Position numbers and translations under genes: made by a program. 64,000 nt of DNA, taken from Calothrix sp. NIES-4105. Lineage in GTDB: Bacteria > Cyanobacteriota > Cyanobacteriia > Cyanobacteriales > Nostocaceae. Each line of letters opens with the position of its first letter. Position 1 is the stretch's first letter. Below the pieces are notes generated by a model. The model did no database searches. It had not been told where the DNA came from and saw only the letters and a list, made by a program, of their open reading frames with translations. The stretch is from positions 5,655,614-5,719,613 of the forward strand of contig NZ_AP018290.1 in the NCBI RefSeq assembly GCF_002368415.1, in the 5' to 3' direction. This document shows, one piece after another, positions 26,764 to 35,351 of the stretch.

Positions 26764-27068
26764 CATCTTTTCTATGTGACCAAGCAATAGATTTTGACGC
26801 CACTAACACTTACGAAGCTAAGGATGTTGAAAGACTCATAAATCAGATACAAGCATACTTAGCAGAAACTGAAAACAGAAAAGTTGTAGTTTTGCTCAGA
26901 AACGCTCACTGTTTAACGACAAAAGCATTTGCACTCCTTTACAGCTACATTCGGGAGTCACGGGCAAGCAGTGTAGTATTTGTGCTTGTTTCTACTGATA
27001 AGTCCAAAATATTTCCCCCTCTCCTAGATTTTGTTCAAAGCGATAATTTTAGCATGGGGGCGGCATGA
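26760..27068 (+). CDS. Hypothetical protein, 102 residues
   Basis: The central segment (DVERLINQIQAYLAETENRK, VVVLLRNAHCLTTKAFALLY, VVFVLVSTDKSKIFPPLLD) has the alternating beta-alpha character of a small nucleotide-binding-like fold, recalling the Walker B and sensor-1 strands of AAA ATPases, but there is no Walker A. It overlaps the preceding stop by four bases and ends in an ATGA with the next frame. Function unknown. Confidence 0.55.
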   Translation: MTSFLCDQAIDFDATNTYEAKDVERLINQIQAYLAETENRKVVVLLRNAHCLTTKAFALLYSYIRESRASSVVFVLVSTDKSKIFPPLLDFVQSDNFSMGAA

Positions 27069-27250
27069 GCGATTACTTCAACTGCCCCCAGTGCGGCTTT
27101 GCCCCAAGCCAACGCCAAAAAAGCCAGGAGGAGAGGTGGAACCGGATCAGGTTCGGGGTGCGATCGCGGCGTTGTCGATGCTTACTCATGTGGATGATAC
27201 CAGCATCGGGAAATTTAGGTTTTACAAATAAGCCCTCATGGTTACGGTAG
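27065..27250 (+). CDS. Short zinc-ribbon-like frame, probably truncated
   Basis: 61 codons starting MSDYFNCPQCGFAPSQRQKS with one CPxC pair, then sequence of unlike composition containing the HIP1 octamer GCGATCGC at 27160-27167. The second Cys pair expected for a zinc ribbon is not convincing (RRCRC). Probably the 5' end of a gene joined to foreign DNA. Confidence 0.35.
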   Translation: MSDYFNCPQCGFAPSQRQKSQEERWNRIRFGVRSRRCRCLLMWMIPASGNLGFTNKPSWLR

Positions 27251-27330
27251 AATGGTAGTTCCCATGCCAGAGCCGCATCTTCACAACTGCTAAGGTTAGG
27301 ACGGTACATTATCCATTACAACTACGGCAC

Positions 27331-27446
27331 CTGTATATATACCGGAAGGAGCTTACGACAAGTTAAGTGAGTGAGCGGATTCTGAAGGGCGCCCAGTAAG
27401 TAACCTTGCTGCTTTTATTCTTGAAAGCATTGTTCGCCAACACTGA
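27331..27446 (+). pseudogene. Second copy of the RHH-like gene, with a nonsense codon
   Basis: Nearly identical to 25613-25725, but the Trp codon after KLSE is TGA and the usual upstream codons are absent. The duplicated block continues through the intergenic region into the coiled-coil gene. Confidence 0.7.
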
Positions 27447-27534
27447 GATAAAGATTTTTCGCTTACTGTGCTAAAAAAATAACTAACCAAAAAAAATAAA
27501 ATTTCAACTATTTATATATTGAGGACAACAGCAA

Positions 27535-27918
27535 ATGACACAATCTCCCAGCCCAGCCCCAGACGACCGTCTAGCCCGTGTTGAAGCTGCACTTGAAAAT
27601 CAGGTACTAGTTAACGCGGAATTACGTACAGATTTGGAAATTTTAAATAACACAGTTCAATCCCTACAAGCTACCGTAGCCGATTTAAGGATTTCTGTGG
27701 CTGATTTGAGAGCAACTGCCGAAGTGCTAGTAACTACCAGTGAGGTTCATCAACGAAACTTTGAAGCTATTGGACAGGAGCTTCTTAGGCAACGCGCCGA
27801 CATTACCCAGTTAACTGAATCCCAGCGTCAGCTAACTGAGTCACAACGTACTACTAACACCACCCTAGACCGAATGGGAGCAATTTTAGAGTTTTTGGTA
27901 CAGGAACGAGGTACTTAG
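27535..27918 (+). CDS. Coiled-coil protein
   Basis: 127 residues, almost entirely heptad-like: TDLEILNNTVQSLQATVADL, then RISVADLRATAEVL, and QLTESQRQLTESQRTTNTTL. A Ser/Pro-rich N-terminus. No catalytic motif. Preceded by a TTGAGGACAACAGC leader with GAGG. Comparable small cyanobacterial proteins are unannotated; a role in oligomerisation is all that can be said. Confidence 0.65.
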   Translation: MTQSPSPAPDDRLARVEAALENQVLVNAELRTDLEILNNTVQSLQATVADLRISVADLRATAEVLVTTSEVHQRNFEAIGQELLRQRADITQLTESQRQLTESQRTTNTTLDRMGAILEFLVQERGT

Positions 27919-27926
27919 CCGAGCTA

Positions 27927-28037
27927 ATGTTACAAATTGTAAACGAGCATCAAGAAAATTTTCTGGTGCTGGTTGCAGAGATTCGGGACATCCGAGCGGA
28001 CATTCGGCGTATTTTGGATAGGATAGATGGACAGTAG
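27927..28037 (+). CDS. 36-codon helical peptide
   Basis: Starts 8 bases after the coiled-coil gene and encodes an amphipathic helix (LVLVAEIRDIRADIRRILDR). It is either a small companion or the tail of a related coiled-coil gene. Confidence 0.35.
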   Translation: MLQIVNEHQENFLVLVAEIRDIRADIRRILDRIDGQ

Positions 28038-28112
28038 TTTCCATCAGTAATCAAAAAAAAGGAGAAAGTATTTGCTAACAGCTTCTCCAATTAAAACCCT
28101 TACACTGGTTTA

Positions 28113-28267
28113 TCCAAGTAAAAAAATCTGTTGGGTTGTTGAACGAACGTTGGGCTGGCGCGCCTTGGTGTCGGAGGTTGAACAAAGACTACGAGTTACT
28201 CCGTGAGACCGCAGAGACATTTGTATACATCGCTATGATTCGCATTATGGTAAGGCGATTGGCATAA
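28113..28267 (+). mobile_element. IS5-family transposase C-terminal remnant (second type)
   Basis: WVVERTLGW then, after a frame change, RRLNKDYELLRETAETFVYI followed by AMIRIMVRRLA and TAA: the C-terminus of an IS5-group transposase. The first part is in a different frame from the rest, so the element is dead. It differs in sequence from the remnant at 25868. Confidence 0.8.
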
Positions 28268-28398
28268 AATCTTACCCTTGATAACTTTTCAAACATCCTC
28301 TTAGATTCCCTGTCTTATCTCGTACTTGTAGATGTTTTTTGAGCTTGATGATTTGTATATTTGCCTTTGAAGAAACGAAAGTTTTAAACATCTTCATT
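28268..28398. other. Gap without gene
   Basis: Nothing recognised between the IS5 remnant and the duplicated TPR gene end. Confidence 0.4.
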
Positions 28399-28505
28399 TT
28401 CTGCGGTTGTATAAACTAGCAGCCCAAATTTTCCAAGAGAAAAAAAGCCCCAGAGTTAAAGAAGTACAGCAAATTATTAATGCACTTGAAGGGAAAAATA
28501 AATAG
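28399..28505 (+). pseudogene. 3' end of the secreted TPR gene (duplicate of 18538-18640)
   Basis: Encodes LRLYKLAAQIFQEKKSPRVK then EVQQIINALEGKNK, stop, nearly identical to the last 35 codons of the 17822-18640 gene. It marks the left edge of the segmental duplication that includes the adjacent protease-TPR gene. A degenerate GTAGAGACGCG palindrome follows (28531-28581). Confidence 0.8.
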
Positions 28506-28692
28506 TCAAGATAATTACCACTTCAGACGCAGTAGAGACGCGTAAACCTCCGGTTTTCCCGTAGGGATTAATCGCGTCTGTACAGAGAGGAATAAGACAG
28601 AGGTAAAAATTGGCGCCGTCTTTTTAGAATTAATGGTGTGAAATACTAGATATATTTTTGTTACGCGCGCAAGCGGACGCACTCAAAATCAA

Positions 28693-28740
28693 AAAAGCTT
28701 ACACATTTGACATAATCATCGTTCAAGTGTAAGCTTTTGC
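28693..28740. terminator. Duplicated convergent hairpin
   Basis: The AAAAGCTTACAC / GTGTAAGCTTTT stem is almost identical to 18795-18845 and sits at the same place relative to the protease-TPR gene. Confidence 0.7.
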
Positions 28741-28789
28741 AGTTAATTACGGAAATATTTTATTCGTAAATAATTTTCAAATAATGATT

Positions 28790-31700
28790 CTATATATTTT
28801 TTAACAGATTCATTACTTTTTCATAGTCAGCATTCTTATTTTGCTCTTGGAAAAGCTGTGCAGCTTTTTGCAAATCTTTTCTAGCGCTTTGCTTGTCTCT
28901 CATCTCATTGTAAACTAATCCTCTATTGAGGTAAGCATTAGCATACTGAGGATTAATTTGAATCGCTTTGGTGTAATCAGCAATCGCTAAATCCGATTTT
29001 TTCTGAACTGCGTAATGATTTCCCCGATTGGAGTAAGCAGTAGCATACTGAGGATTAATTTGAATCGCTTTGGTGTAATCAGCAATCGCTAAGTCCGATT
29101 TTTTCTGGTCTGTGTAACTATTTCCCCGATTGTAGTAAGCAGTAGCATACTGAGGATTAATTTGAATTGCTTCGGTGTAATCAGCAATCGCTAAGTCCAA
29201 CTTTTTCTGGTCTGCGTAAACAACTCCCCGATTGTAGTAAGCTTTAGCATACTGAGGATTAATTTGAATCGCTTTGGTGTAATCAGCAATCGCTAAGTCC
29301 GATTTTTTCTGGTCTGCGTAAACAAGTCCCCGATTGTAGTAAACAGTAGCGTCTTGAGGATTAATTTGAATCGCTTTGGTGTAATCAGCAATCGCTAAAT
29401 CCGATTTTTTCTGGTTTGCGTAACGATTTCCCCGATTGTAGTAAGCAGTAGCATCGTGAGGATTAATTTGAATCGCTTTGGTGTAATCAGCAATCGCTAA
29501 ATCCGATTTTTTCTGGTCTGTGTAAACAAGTCCCCGATTGGAGTAAGCTTTAGCATACTCAGGATTAATTTGAATCGCTTTGGTGAAATCAGCAATCGCT
29601 AAATCCGATTTTTTCTGGTCTATGTAAACAATTCCCCGATTGTAGTAAGCTGGAGCATACTGAGGATTAATTTGAATCGCTTTGGTGTAATCAGCAATCG
29701 CTAAATCCGATTTTTTCTGGTCTGCGTAACGTCTTCCCCGATTGTAGTAAGCTAGAGCAAACTCAGGATTAATTTGAATCGCTTTGGTGAAATCAGCAAT
29801 CGCTAAATCCGATTTTTTCTGGTCTGCGTAAACAATTCCCCGATTGGAGTAAGCTTCAGCTAACTGAGGATTAATTTGAATCGCTTTGGTGTGATCAGCA
29901 ATCGCTAAGTCCGATTTTTTCTGGTCTGCGTAAACAACTCCCCGATTGGAGTAAGCTTTAGCATACTCAGGATTAATTTGAATCGCTTTGGTGAAATCAG
30001 CAATCGCTAAATCCGATTTTTTCTGGTCTATGTAAACAATTCCCCGATTGTAGTAAGCTGGAGCATACTGAGGATTAATTTGAATCGCTTTTGGTCTGCG
30101 TAAACAATTCCCAGATTGGAGTAAAACGCAGAACGAGGACTTAATTTAATCGCTGATGTTATTGCTATTTCTGCTTCGGAATACCGCTTTAAATTTCGTA
30201 GTACTAACCATTTCTCATTATACAAGTTTGGATTTTTAGGTTGGTGTTGAATTGCTTTATTTATCGCGACTAATGCCTGTTCATATTGCTTTAAATATCG
30301 ATACACTCCGCTTTGTAGTTGCAAAGCAGCAGTGTAATCTGGTTTCAGCTTTACCGCTTCTAATAATGCTATTGCAGCTTCTTGAACTTTTCCTTGCTCA
30401 CCTAATGCTAAACCTTTACCATAATATGCTAAGTATGCTACATCTTGTGTACGTTTAATCGCTTCATCAAAAGCTTGAACTGCTTCATCATAACGACTAA
30501 GGCGCCATAGTTGATTTCCTCTTTCTAACAATTGAGTCGCGGTTGCATTAACTTTTGGAATATCTGCTGATAATACTGTATCAACGATAGACTTTTCTTG
30601 TTGTGCTTTTAATGCAAGTGCTGGTGTATTTTCTGCTGAAAGCAGGTTGACACCAAATTCTTTCTTCAATCTAATAAATGTACTGGTAGGTATGCCTAAA
30701 CTATATCCGATTTGTACTTGACCCTCACTACTGCCATCACCTGCTTTTTTATCAATCACTTCTCCTTCTGCACGTCCATGAATACCAATGACTTGACCCA
30801 GCGAGTCTAACACAGGACCACCGCTCATTCCACCATAAGTAATACTTGTATAAACTAATTCGTACCCACCAGTTAAAGAACTTGCACTTTGTAAGGAGCC
30901 AGAATTGTTAGTTTCAAAGTCAGATTCTTTAGTTTGGAATAATCCCTGTTCCTTATCAAAAATCCGCCCGACTGTAAATCGCCAGGGTGTATTACTTCCT
31001 AGTTTTGGATATCCAGCAGTGAACATGTAGCTAAAATTATTAGGATTGTAATCTGCCAGAGTCGCTACTGAGTAGTTTTGAACACTGCTAAATTTAACTA
31101 CAGCTAAATCAACACCTACGTTTGATTTAATCGTATTTGAGTCTATAGAATATTGTTTCTCATCCGGAGCTAAAATTGTATAGTTATTTTTATCACACGG
31201 CTTTGTTGCATCTTCTCTTTCACAGACAACGTGTGCTGCTGTTAATACTGTATAAGTATTTCCTTCCTTTGCGATAATAACTCCCGAACCGTTGGCTGTG
31301 CTTGAACTATCGATTCTAACTGTAAATTGTTTTGCTTTTTTCTCTAAATCTCCCAACCATCCTGCATATTGTATATCTGGTGTAGTGGAGGCAATTTTTG
31401 GGTAAGGTAAATTATATGCGGTGAGAGTGTTTGGCTGTACTTGTGCTAAGACCGTTAAAATTGGAATTCCCCAGCTTAGTTTTCGCATTCGCTGAATTTC
31501 TTCGTCGCTTGGGCGCCTGCCGTTTTGATATTCATAACCTGTGTTTAAAATTGGATAGGCAGTTTTGCCGTTAATACCGATAATGCGTCCTTGAGGGTTG
31601 ATAATGGCGCCACCACTCATTCCCTGTTCGATGTCGCTGGTGTAACCTATTTGGTATCCTTCTTTAAGCAAGGAATCAGTTATCTGTTCAATTTTACCCG

Positions 31701-32196
31701 CGCGATATACTATTTTACCTTGCTCGCTAGAAAAACCAGCGGCAATAACTGACTTATTTAGAGAAGGAAGGGAATCTTCAATTTGTGTAACGCAATAATT
31801 TTGGTTTGTTTCAAATTTTAATAATGTTAAGTCGTATTTATTAAAGTTAGCTTGGGGTTCAATTGTTGCCGGATAAGTTTTGCCGTCACTTGTTTGTAGG
31901 GTTATGGAGTTTGCTCCCTTGACTACATGAGAGTTTGTAAGGACGAGGTAAGTGTTACCATTTTTAGCTAATAAAGTTCCCGAACCTCCGTTGTTGTCAC
32001 CTGTTACTTTTACAGTGATTTGGTTAGCAAGCGTTTGTAATTGTGCTTGAGAATATTCTGCATTTTCTCCGTTTTCTGGTTTGATGTTATCTAGGCAATG
32101 GGTAATGGGCGCCTTGCTGTTGGAGGATATTTTGATTGCGGAGACAGGTAGTTGTAGAAGTAGTAATGTGGGTATGATGAGCAGGTTTTTGTTCAT
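28790..32196 (-). pseudogene. Secreted double-trypsin-TPR protease gene (copy B), frameshifted in the TPR array
   Basis: The N-terminal 700 codons (from ATG 32196) match copies A and C: signal peptide, two trypsin domains with intact LTNSHVV, YDLTLLKF, GMSGGAII and LTAAHVV, GVDLAVVKF, GMSGGPVLD motifs, then TPRs. At about 30090 a net 34-base deletion inside one 102-base TPR unit shifts the frame, and the product would end as a 722-residue protein at 30028. Beyond the deletion a frame of twelve TPR units plus the capping repeat stays open to 28790. The protease part may still be made; the long TPR tail is not translated unless the frame is restored. Confidence 0.85.
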
Positions 32197-32296
32197 GATT
32201 TTATGATGATTGTTTTGTTAATTTTGCTGAGTTTTCAAAGCTTTTTGAAACCTCTCCCCCAACCCCTCCCTTGTAAAGGAGGGAGTCAATATTCTC

Positions 32297-32470
32297 GGAG
32301 CATCCCAATTTTGCCAAAATATAAATTCTCATTCTGAGCGTAGCGTAATGCGGAGCATTTGCCGCAGGCTAGAATCTTCGTTATATTCGAGTTTTTTAAG
32401 ATGCTACCCTGCGGGAAAACTCCGTTTACGTTCCTCAGCATGACATGTTTCTTCCAAATTGGGATGCTCC
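32297..32470. mobile_element. MITE-like element with 15-bp terminal inverted repeats
   Basis: GGAGCATCCCAATTT at 32297-32311 is the exact inverse complement of AAATTGGGATGCTCC at 32456-32470. The same 8-mer ATATTCTC occurs just outside both ends (32289-32296 and 32472-32479), as a target duplication would, with one base of offset on the right. No coding frame inside. It lies between copy B and its COP23 gene. Confidence 0.65.
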
Positions 32471-32522
32471 CATATTCTCCCCCTTCCCTAAAAGGAAAGG
32501 GGGTCGGGGGGTTAGGTTCCCC

Positions 32523-33083
32523 TTAATCAGCTACAGTGGCATTATTCAAAATATCTTTGACTGAAACACGAATTTGCTGACCTGAATTTTGATAAATAAC
32601 ATTACTTGCTTTACCTTCTGCTATCTCTAAGAGTTGTTCTAAAACTACCTTAATTTGGCTACCAGACTTTACTGTAAATAACTGATTTTCAGGATTACAA
32701 GCATCATCTTTGTTAAGAAGCCCACAAATAATTGGATAGCCGTTATTGGTGCCTGAGCCAAAATAATTTAAACGACCAGCATCATATATTTTATTGAATC
32801 TTTCTGTGACTTTTTCACAACGTTCTTGGGGAGTCCAGCCAGCTTTTTCAAAAAACTCAGATTTCCAACCGATAATTCTTACATGTCTATTTCTCTCTGG
32901 AACCCAAGCAACTGTAAATGGAATGTTTTTTCCACTTGCTTTGTCTAACCCTTTTTGGCAAAAGAAAGTAACTTTGTTTGACACAGAAGCAGGAGTATTT
33001 TGGCTTACGGCAGTCAGACTGACAGCAAAGCACGCAGTAGAAGTTAAAGCTGCAAGTCCTAAAATAAATAAATTACGTTGCAT
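32523..33083 (-). CDS. COP23 domain protein, secreted
   Basis: 186 residues. Signal peptide (MQRNLFILGLAALTSTACFA), then a COP23-type domain: KVTFFCQKGLDK, GWTPQERCEKVTERFNKI, GYPIICGLLNKDDAC. It has several conserved Cys and is named after a circadian-oscillating cyanobacterial protein; molecular function unknown. It is transcribed ahead of the double-trypsin-TPR gene and after an HhoA-like protease relic, the same order as in the second block (38482-39042), to which it is very similar. Confidence 0.83.
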   Translation of the reverse strand: MQRNLFILGLAALTSTACFAVSLTAVSQNTPASVSNKVTFFCQKGLDKASGKNIPFTVAWVPERNRHVRIIGWKSEFFEKAGWTPQERCEKVTERFNKIYDAGRLNYFGSGTNNGYPIICGLLNKDDACNPENQLFTVKSGSQIKVVLEQLLEIAEGKASNVIYQNSGQQIRVSVKDILNNATVAD

Positions 33084-33123
33084 AACTTTATAGTGGTGTA
33101 GTAATTAAAAACTGAAATACTTG

Positions 33124-33309
33124 TTACTTAAGGAGTAGCAGACGCGCGCAAACTAAAATTACCTGTCTGGGTTTCCATCCATAATTTGCAAGTAACTGCT
33201 CACCCACAGTCACACCTAGCGCAGTTAATACAACACACAGTACAAAATTATTAATTTGTAATAATCGATTGCTTTTCATTGGTTTACACTTATTACGGGA
33301 ATTAGCCAT
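33124..33309 (-). pseudogene. Deleted HhoA-like protease gene
   Basis: The first ~46 codons (KPMKSNRLLQINNFVLCVVL, TALGVTVGEQLLANYGWKP) match the N-terminus of the intact protease at 39104-40252. They then join, out of frame, the last codons of that gene (QTGNFSLRASATP). About 1 kb holding the catalytic domain has been lost from this copy of the duplicated block. Confidence 0.85.
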
Positions 33310-33314
33310 ACACC

Positions 33315-33600
33315 GTCAAATTCAACCCAAACACAAGCTGCGTCACGAGATAGGCGCCTGTTAATCGTTATTAAGTTAACGTATCATGAAGGTATTTATA
33401 CGTATTAATCTTTAAAAAATGTTTCCAATGCTTAGTTTTTGAGCAGCCAGCACAGCTAAGAGATTGATAAAATATACTTCTCGACAGCTTCAGCACCTTC
33501 ATGTCAGACACCTCAAAATATCCCTACAGTAAGTTTACTGACAGAAGATAGCTTTTTTATGCACGTTGTGTAAATTTTATTTGCCAGGAGTGCTTTTAAA
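33315..33600. repeat. Segmental duplication flank (matches 40279-40572)
   Basis: About 290 bases upstream of both protease blocks are almost identical, including a GATAGGCGCCTG site and the run TTAATCTTTAAAAAATGTTT. They probably include the shared promoter region of the HhoA-like gene. Similarity stops abruptly near 33600 / 40572. Confidence 0.8.
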
Positions 33601-33627
33601 CCATATTCCGCACAGAGTGGCGCCACA

Positions 33628-33747
33628 TTAGAAATCTTGTGGAGTTTCTCCAGCAAGGTTAGTACAAAGAAGTTGCGCTTCTTCTTTTTCCAAAATATAT
33701 TTGCTTAACCCAGCGAAATGTTTACCTTTCTTAACCTTCCCAATCAT
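33628..33747 (-). pseudogene. Relaxase (MobA-like) N-terminal fragment
   Basis: 39 codons: MIGKVKKGKHFAGLSKYILE, then KEEAQLLCTNLAGETPQDF. This matches the start of relaxase/mobilization nuclease proteins (MIGK...GLxxYxxxKE..L..TNxxG.TP). It stops at 33628; the catalytic part is gone. It overlaps the end of the fragment below, as mobC-mobA genes do. Confidence 0.7.
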
Positions 33748-33838
33748 GGTTTTCTTCCTGTTGTTTACTTGAAGAGGTGGCGCCGAGAATTAAATGTAAT
33801 CGTATTTGAGAAATTTGGTTTATTAATTCCTCAATCAT
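33731..33838 (-). pseudogene. MobC-like C-terminal fragment
   Basis: MIEELINQISQIRLHLIL then GATSSSKQQEENHDWEG, ending 17 bases inside the relaxase fragment. The tail-helix plus overlap layout fits a mobilization accessory protein, but sequence alone is weak; the call rests on position. Confidence 0.45.
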
Positions 33839-34013
33839 GATGTCACTTGGTAATTTATTTTTTGCAGATACACTCTGTTCTCAAAATTTTCAGGGATATA
33901 TAGAAGGTGGCTGTAGAACTGCTAAAATCGCTGCTGCAAAAATTATACGGTCTAATGGTTTAAAATAACTCTAATTGTTATATTAAATAAATGGAAAACC
34001 GGAGAAAAACACT

Positions 34014-34940
34014 ATGACTACAAGTATTGAACGTGCGGTACTACCCTCTCCTTTCCCAGACCATACTCAACTACCAGACTCTGACGGAACCTTTGTGAAG
34101 AATTTTCAGGAGCATCCCCAAAGTATCATTTTAACAGACTCAATCGGGTCTGTTTTAGAAAAAATTCATCCTGATGGTCAATATGCTATCGGGCAAGATT
34201 GTGGAATTTATTGGAGAGAAACTGACCCCCCAGAAAAAGGTGCAGAGGCGCCTGACTGGTTTTATGTTGGCAACGTGCCCCCAACTATAAATGGAGAAAT
34301 TCGACGCTCCTATGTGCTTCGACGTGAATATATTGCACCTTTAATAGCGTTAGAGTTTGCTAGTGGTGATGGTTCAGAAGAAAGAGATACAACTCCTTTA
34401 TCTCGTACAGAGGAAGGAGAGAAAGTTAAACCAGGCAAGTTTTGGGTTTACGAACGTATTATTCATATAGCTTATTATGGTATATACGAAATTACAACAG
34501 GTCAACTAGAAGTTTACGAATTGGTTCGCGGTTTTTATCGTAAAATGCAACCAAACGCACAAGGTCGTTATCTAATTGAACCATTGGGAGTAGAATTAGG
34601 TTTATGGTCAGGAGCTTATCAAAATCAAACCCAACTTTGGTTACGTTGGTGGGATACCTCTGGTAATATGCTACTGATTGGTAGTGAGCGTGCCGAAGTT
34701 GAACGTGAGCGCGCCGAAGCTGAACGTACACGCGCCGAAGCTGAACGTACACGCGCCGAAACTGAACGTACACGCGCCGAAACCGAACGTACACGCGCCG
34801 AAACCGAACGTACACGCGCTGAAATAGCAGAAAAAGCACAACAAGATGCAATCCCCCGACTACTTGGGTTAGGGTTAACTATTGAACAAATAGCATCCGC
34901 GCTCTCATTGTCCACAGAAGAAGTCCAGTCCCGCATCTGA
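34014..34940 (+). CDS. Uma2 family putative endonuclease with RAE coiled-coil tail
   Basis: 308 residues. Uma2/DUF820 domain in residues ~1-215: DWFYVGNVPPTINGEIRRSY, LIALEFASGDGSEERD, KFWVYERIIHIAYYGIYE, LEVYELVRGFY. The acidic and lysine residues of the nuclease-like fold are in place. It then has seven near-identical heptads (ERTRAEA/T), a charged helix, and a C-terminal HTH-like tail (LGLTIEQIASALSLSTEEVQ). This extended architecture is common in cyanobacterial Uma2 proteins. Upstream AATGGAAAACCGGAGAAA provides a GGAG site. Confidence 0.85.
   Translation: MTTSIERAVLPSPFPDHTQLPDSDGTFVKNFQEHPQSIILTDSIGSVLEKIHPDGQYAIGQDCGIYWRETDPPEKGAEAPDWFYVGNVPPTINGEIRRSYVLRREYIAPLIALEFASGDGSEERDTTPLSRTEEGEKVKPGKFWVYERIIHIAYYGIYEITTGQLEVYELVRGFYRKMQPNAQGRYLIEPLGVELGLWSGAYQNQTQLWLRWWDTSGNMLLIGSERAEVERERAEAERTRAEAERTRAETERTRAETERTRAETERTRAEIAEKAQQDAIPRLLGLGLTIEQIASALSLSTEEVQSRI
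34689..34820 (+). repeat. 21-bp tandem repeat inside the Uma2 gene
   Basis: Units of GAACGTACACGCGCCGAAAC-type sequence (21 bases, seven codons) repeat about six times, encoding the coiled-coil heptads. Near-identity suggests that the helix length changes by slippage. Confidence 0.8.
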
Positions 34941-34986
34941 GTCATTACGACAATTTATAAACCGCGCGTTCAACACAACCTATAAT

Positions 34987-35014
34987 GTAGAGACGCGATG
35001 AATCGCATCTCTAC
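34987..35014. repeat. GTAGAGACGCG palindrome
   Basis: GTAGAGACGCGATGAATCGC... with ATCTCTAC on the other side: a 28-base palindrome of the family also found near 7088, 13084, 45279, 50752 and 50833. Confidence 0.75.
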
Positions 35015-35047
35015 CCCAGATTTTATTACGTGCAAGTTGGGAGGTAA

Positions 35048-35308
35048 TTAAAATCCAACTTGTGAGAGCATCCAAGCTTGTTCAAACGCAATGTCTTTAA
35101 GTTCCTCGTAACGACCACTGGCGCCTTGATGACCTGCTTCTAGGTTAATTTTTAGTAACAACGGATTATTGTTTGTTTTTAAGATACGCAATTTAGCGGT
35201 GTATTTTGTTGGTTCCCAATATCCAACTTGGCTATCGTTAATACTGGTGGTAAGAAGCATTGCAGGGTAAGCTTTATGCGCCAAATTATCAGGACTATAA
35301 GCACGCAT
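35048..35308 (-). pseudogene. Prolyl oligopeptidase (S9/PtrB-like) C-terminal fragment
   Basis: 86 codons: YSPDNLAHKAYPAMLLTTSI, NDSQVGYWEPTKYTAKLR and NPLLLKINLEAGHQGASGRY are the C-terminal end of oligopeptidase B-like serine peptidases, containing the charge-relay Asp region (NDSQV) and His (AGHQGASGR). The propeller and the nucleophile Ser are missing. It abuts the third protease-TPR gene, so it was probably cut by the block's insertion. Confidence 0.82.
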
Positions 35309-35351
35309 ATAATCCTAGGCAGCTTTCGTAAATAATTATAAAATGATGATT

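Noticed and set aside
34492-34945. Two minus-strand frames with Arg/Val or Ser/Ala repeats
   Set aside because: Shadows of the 21-bp repeat in the Uma2 gene.
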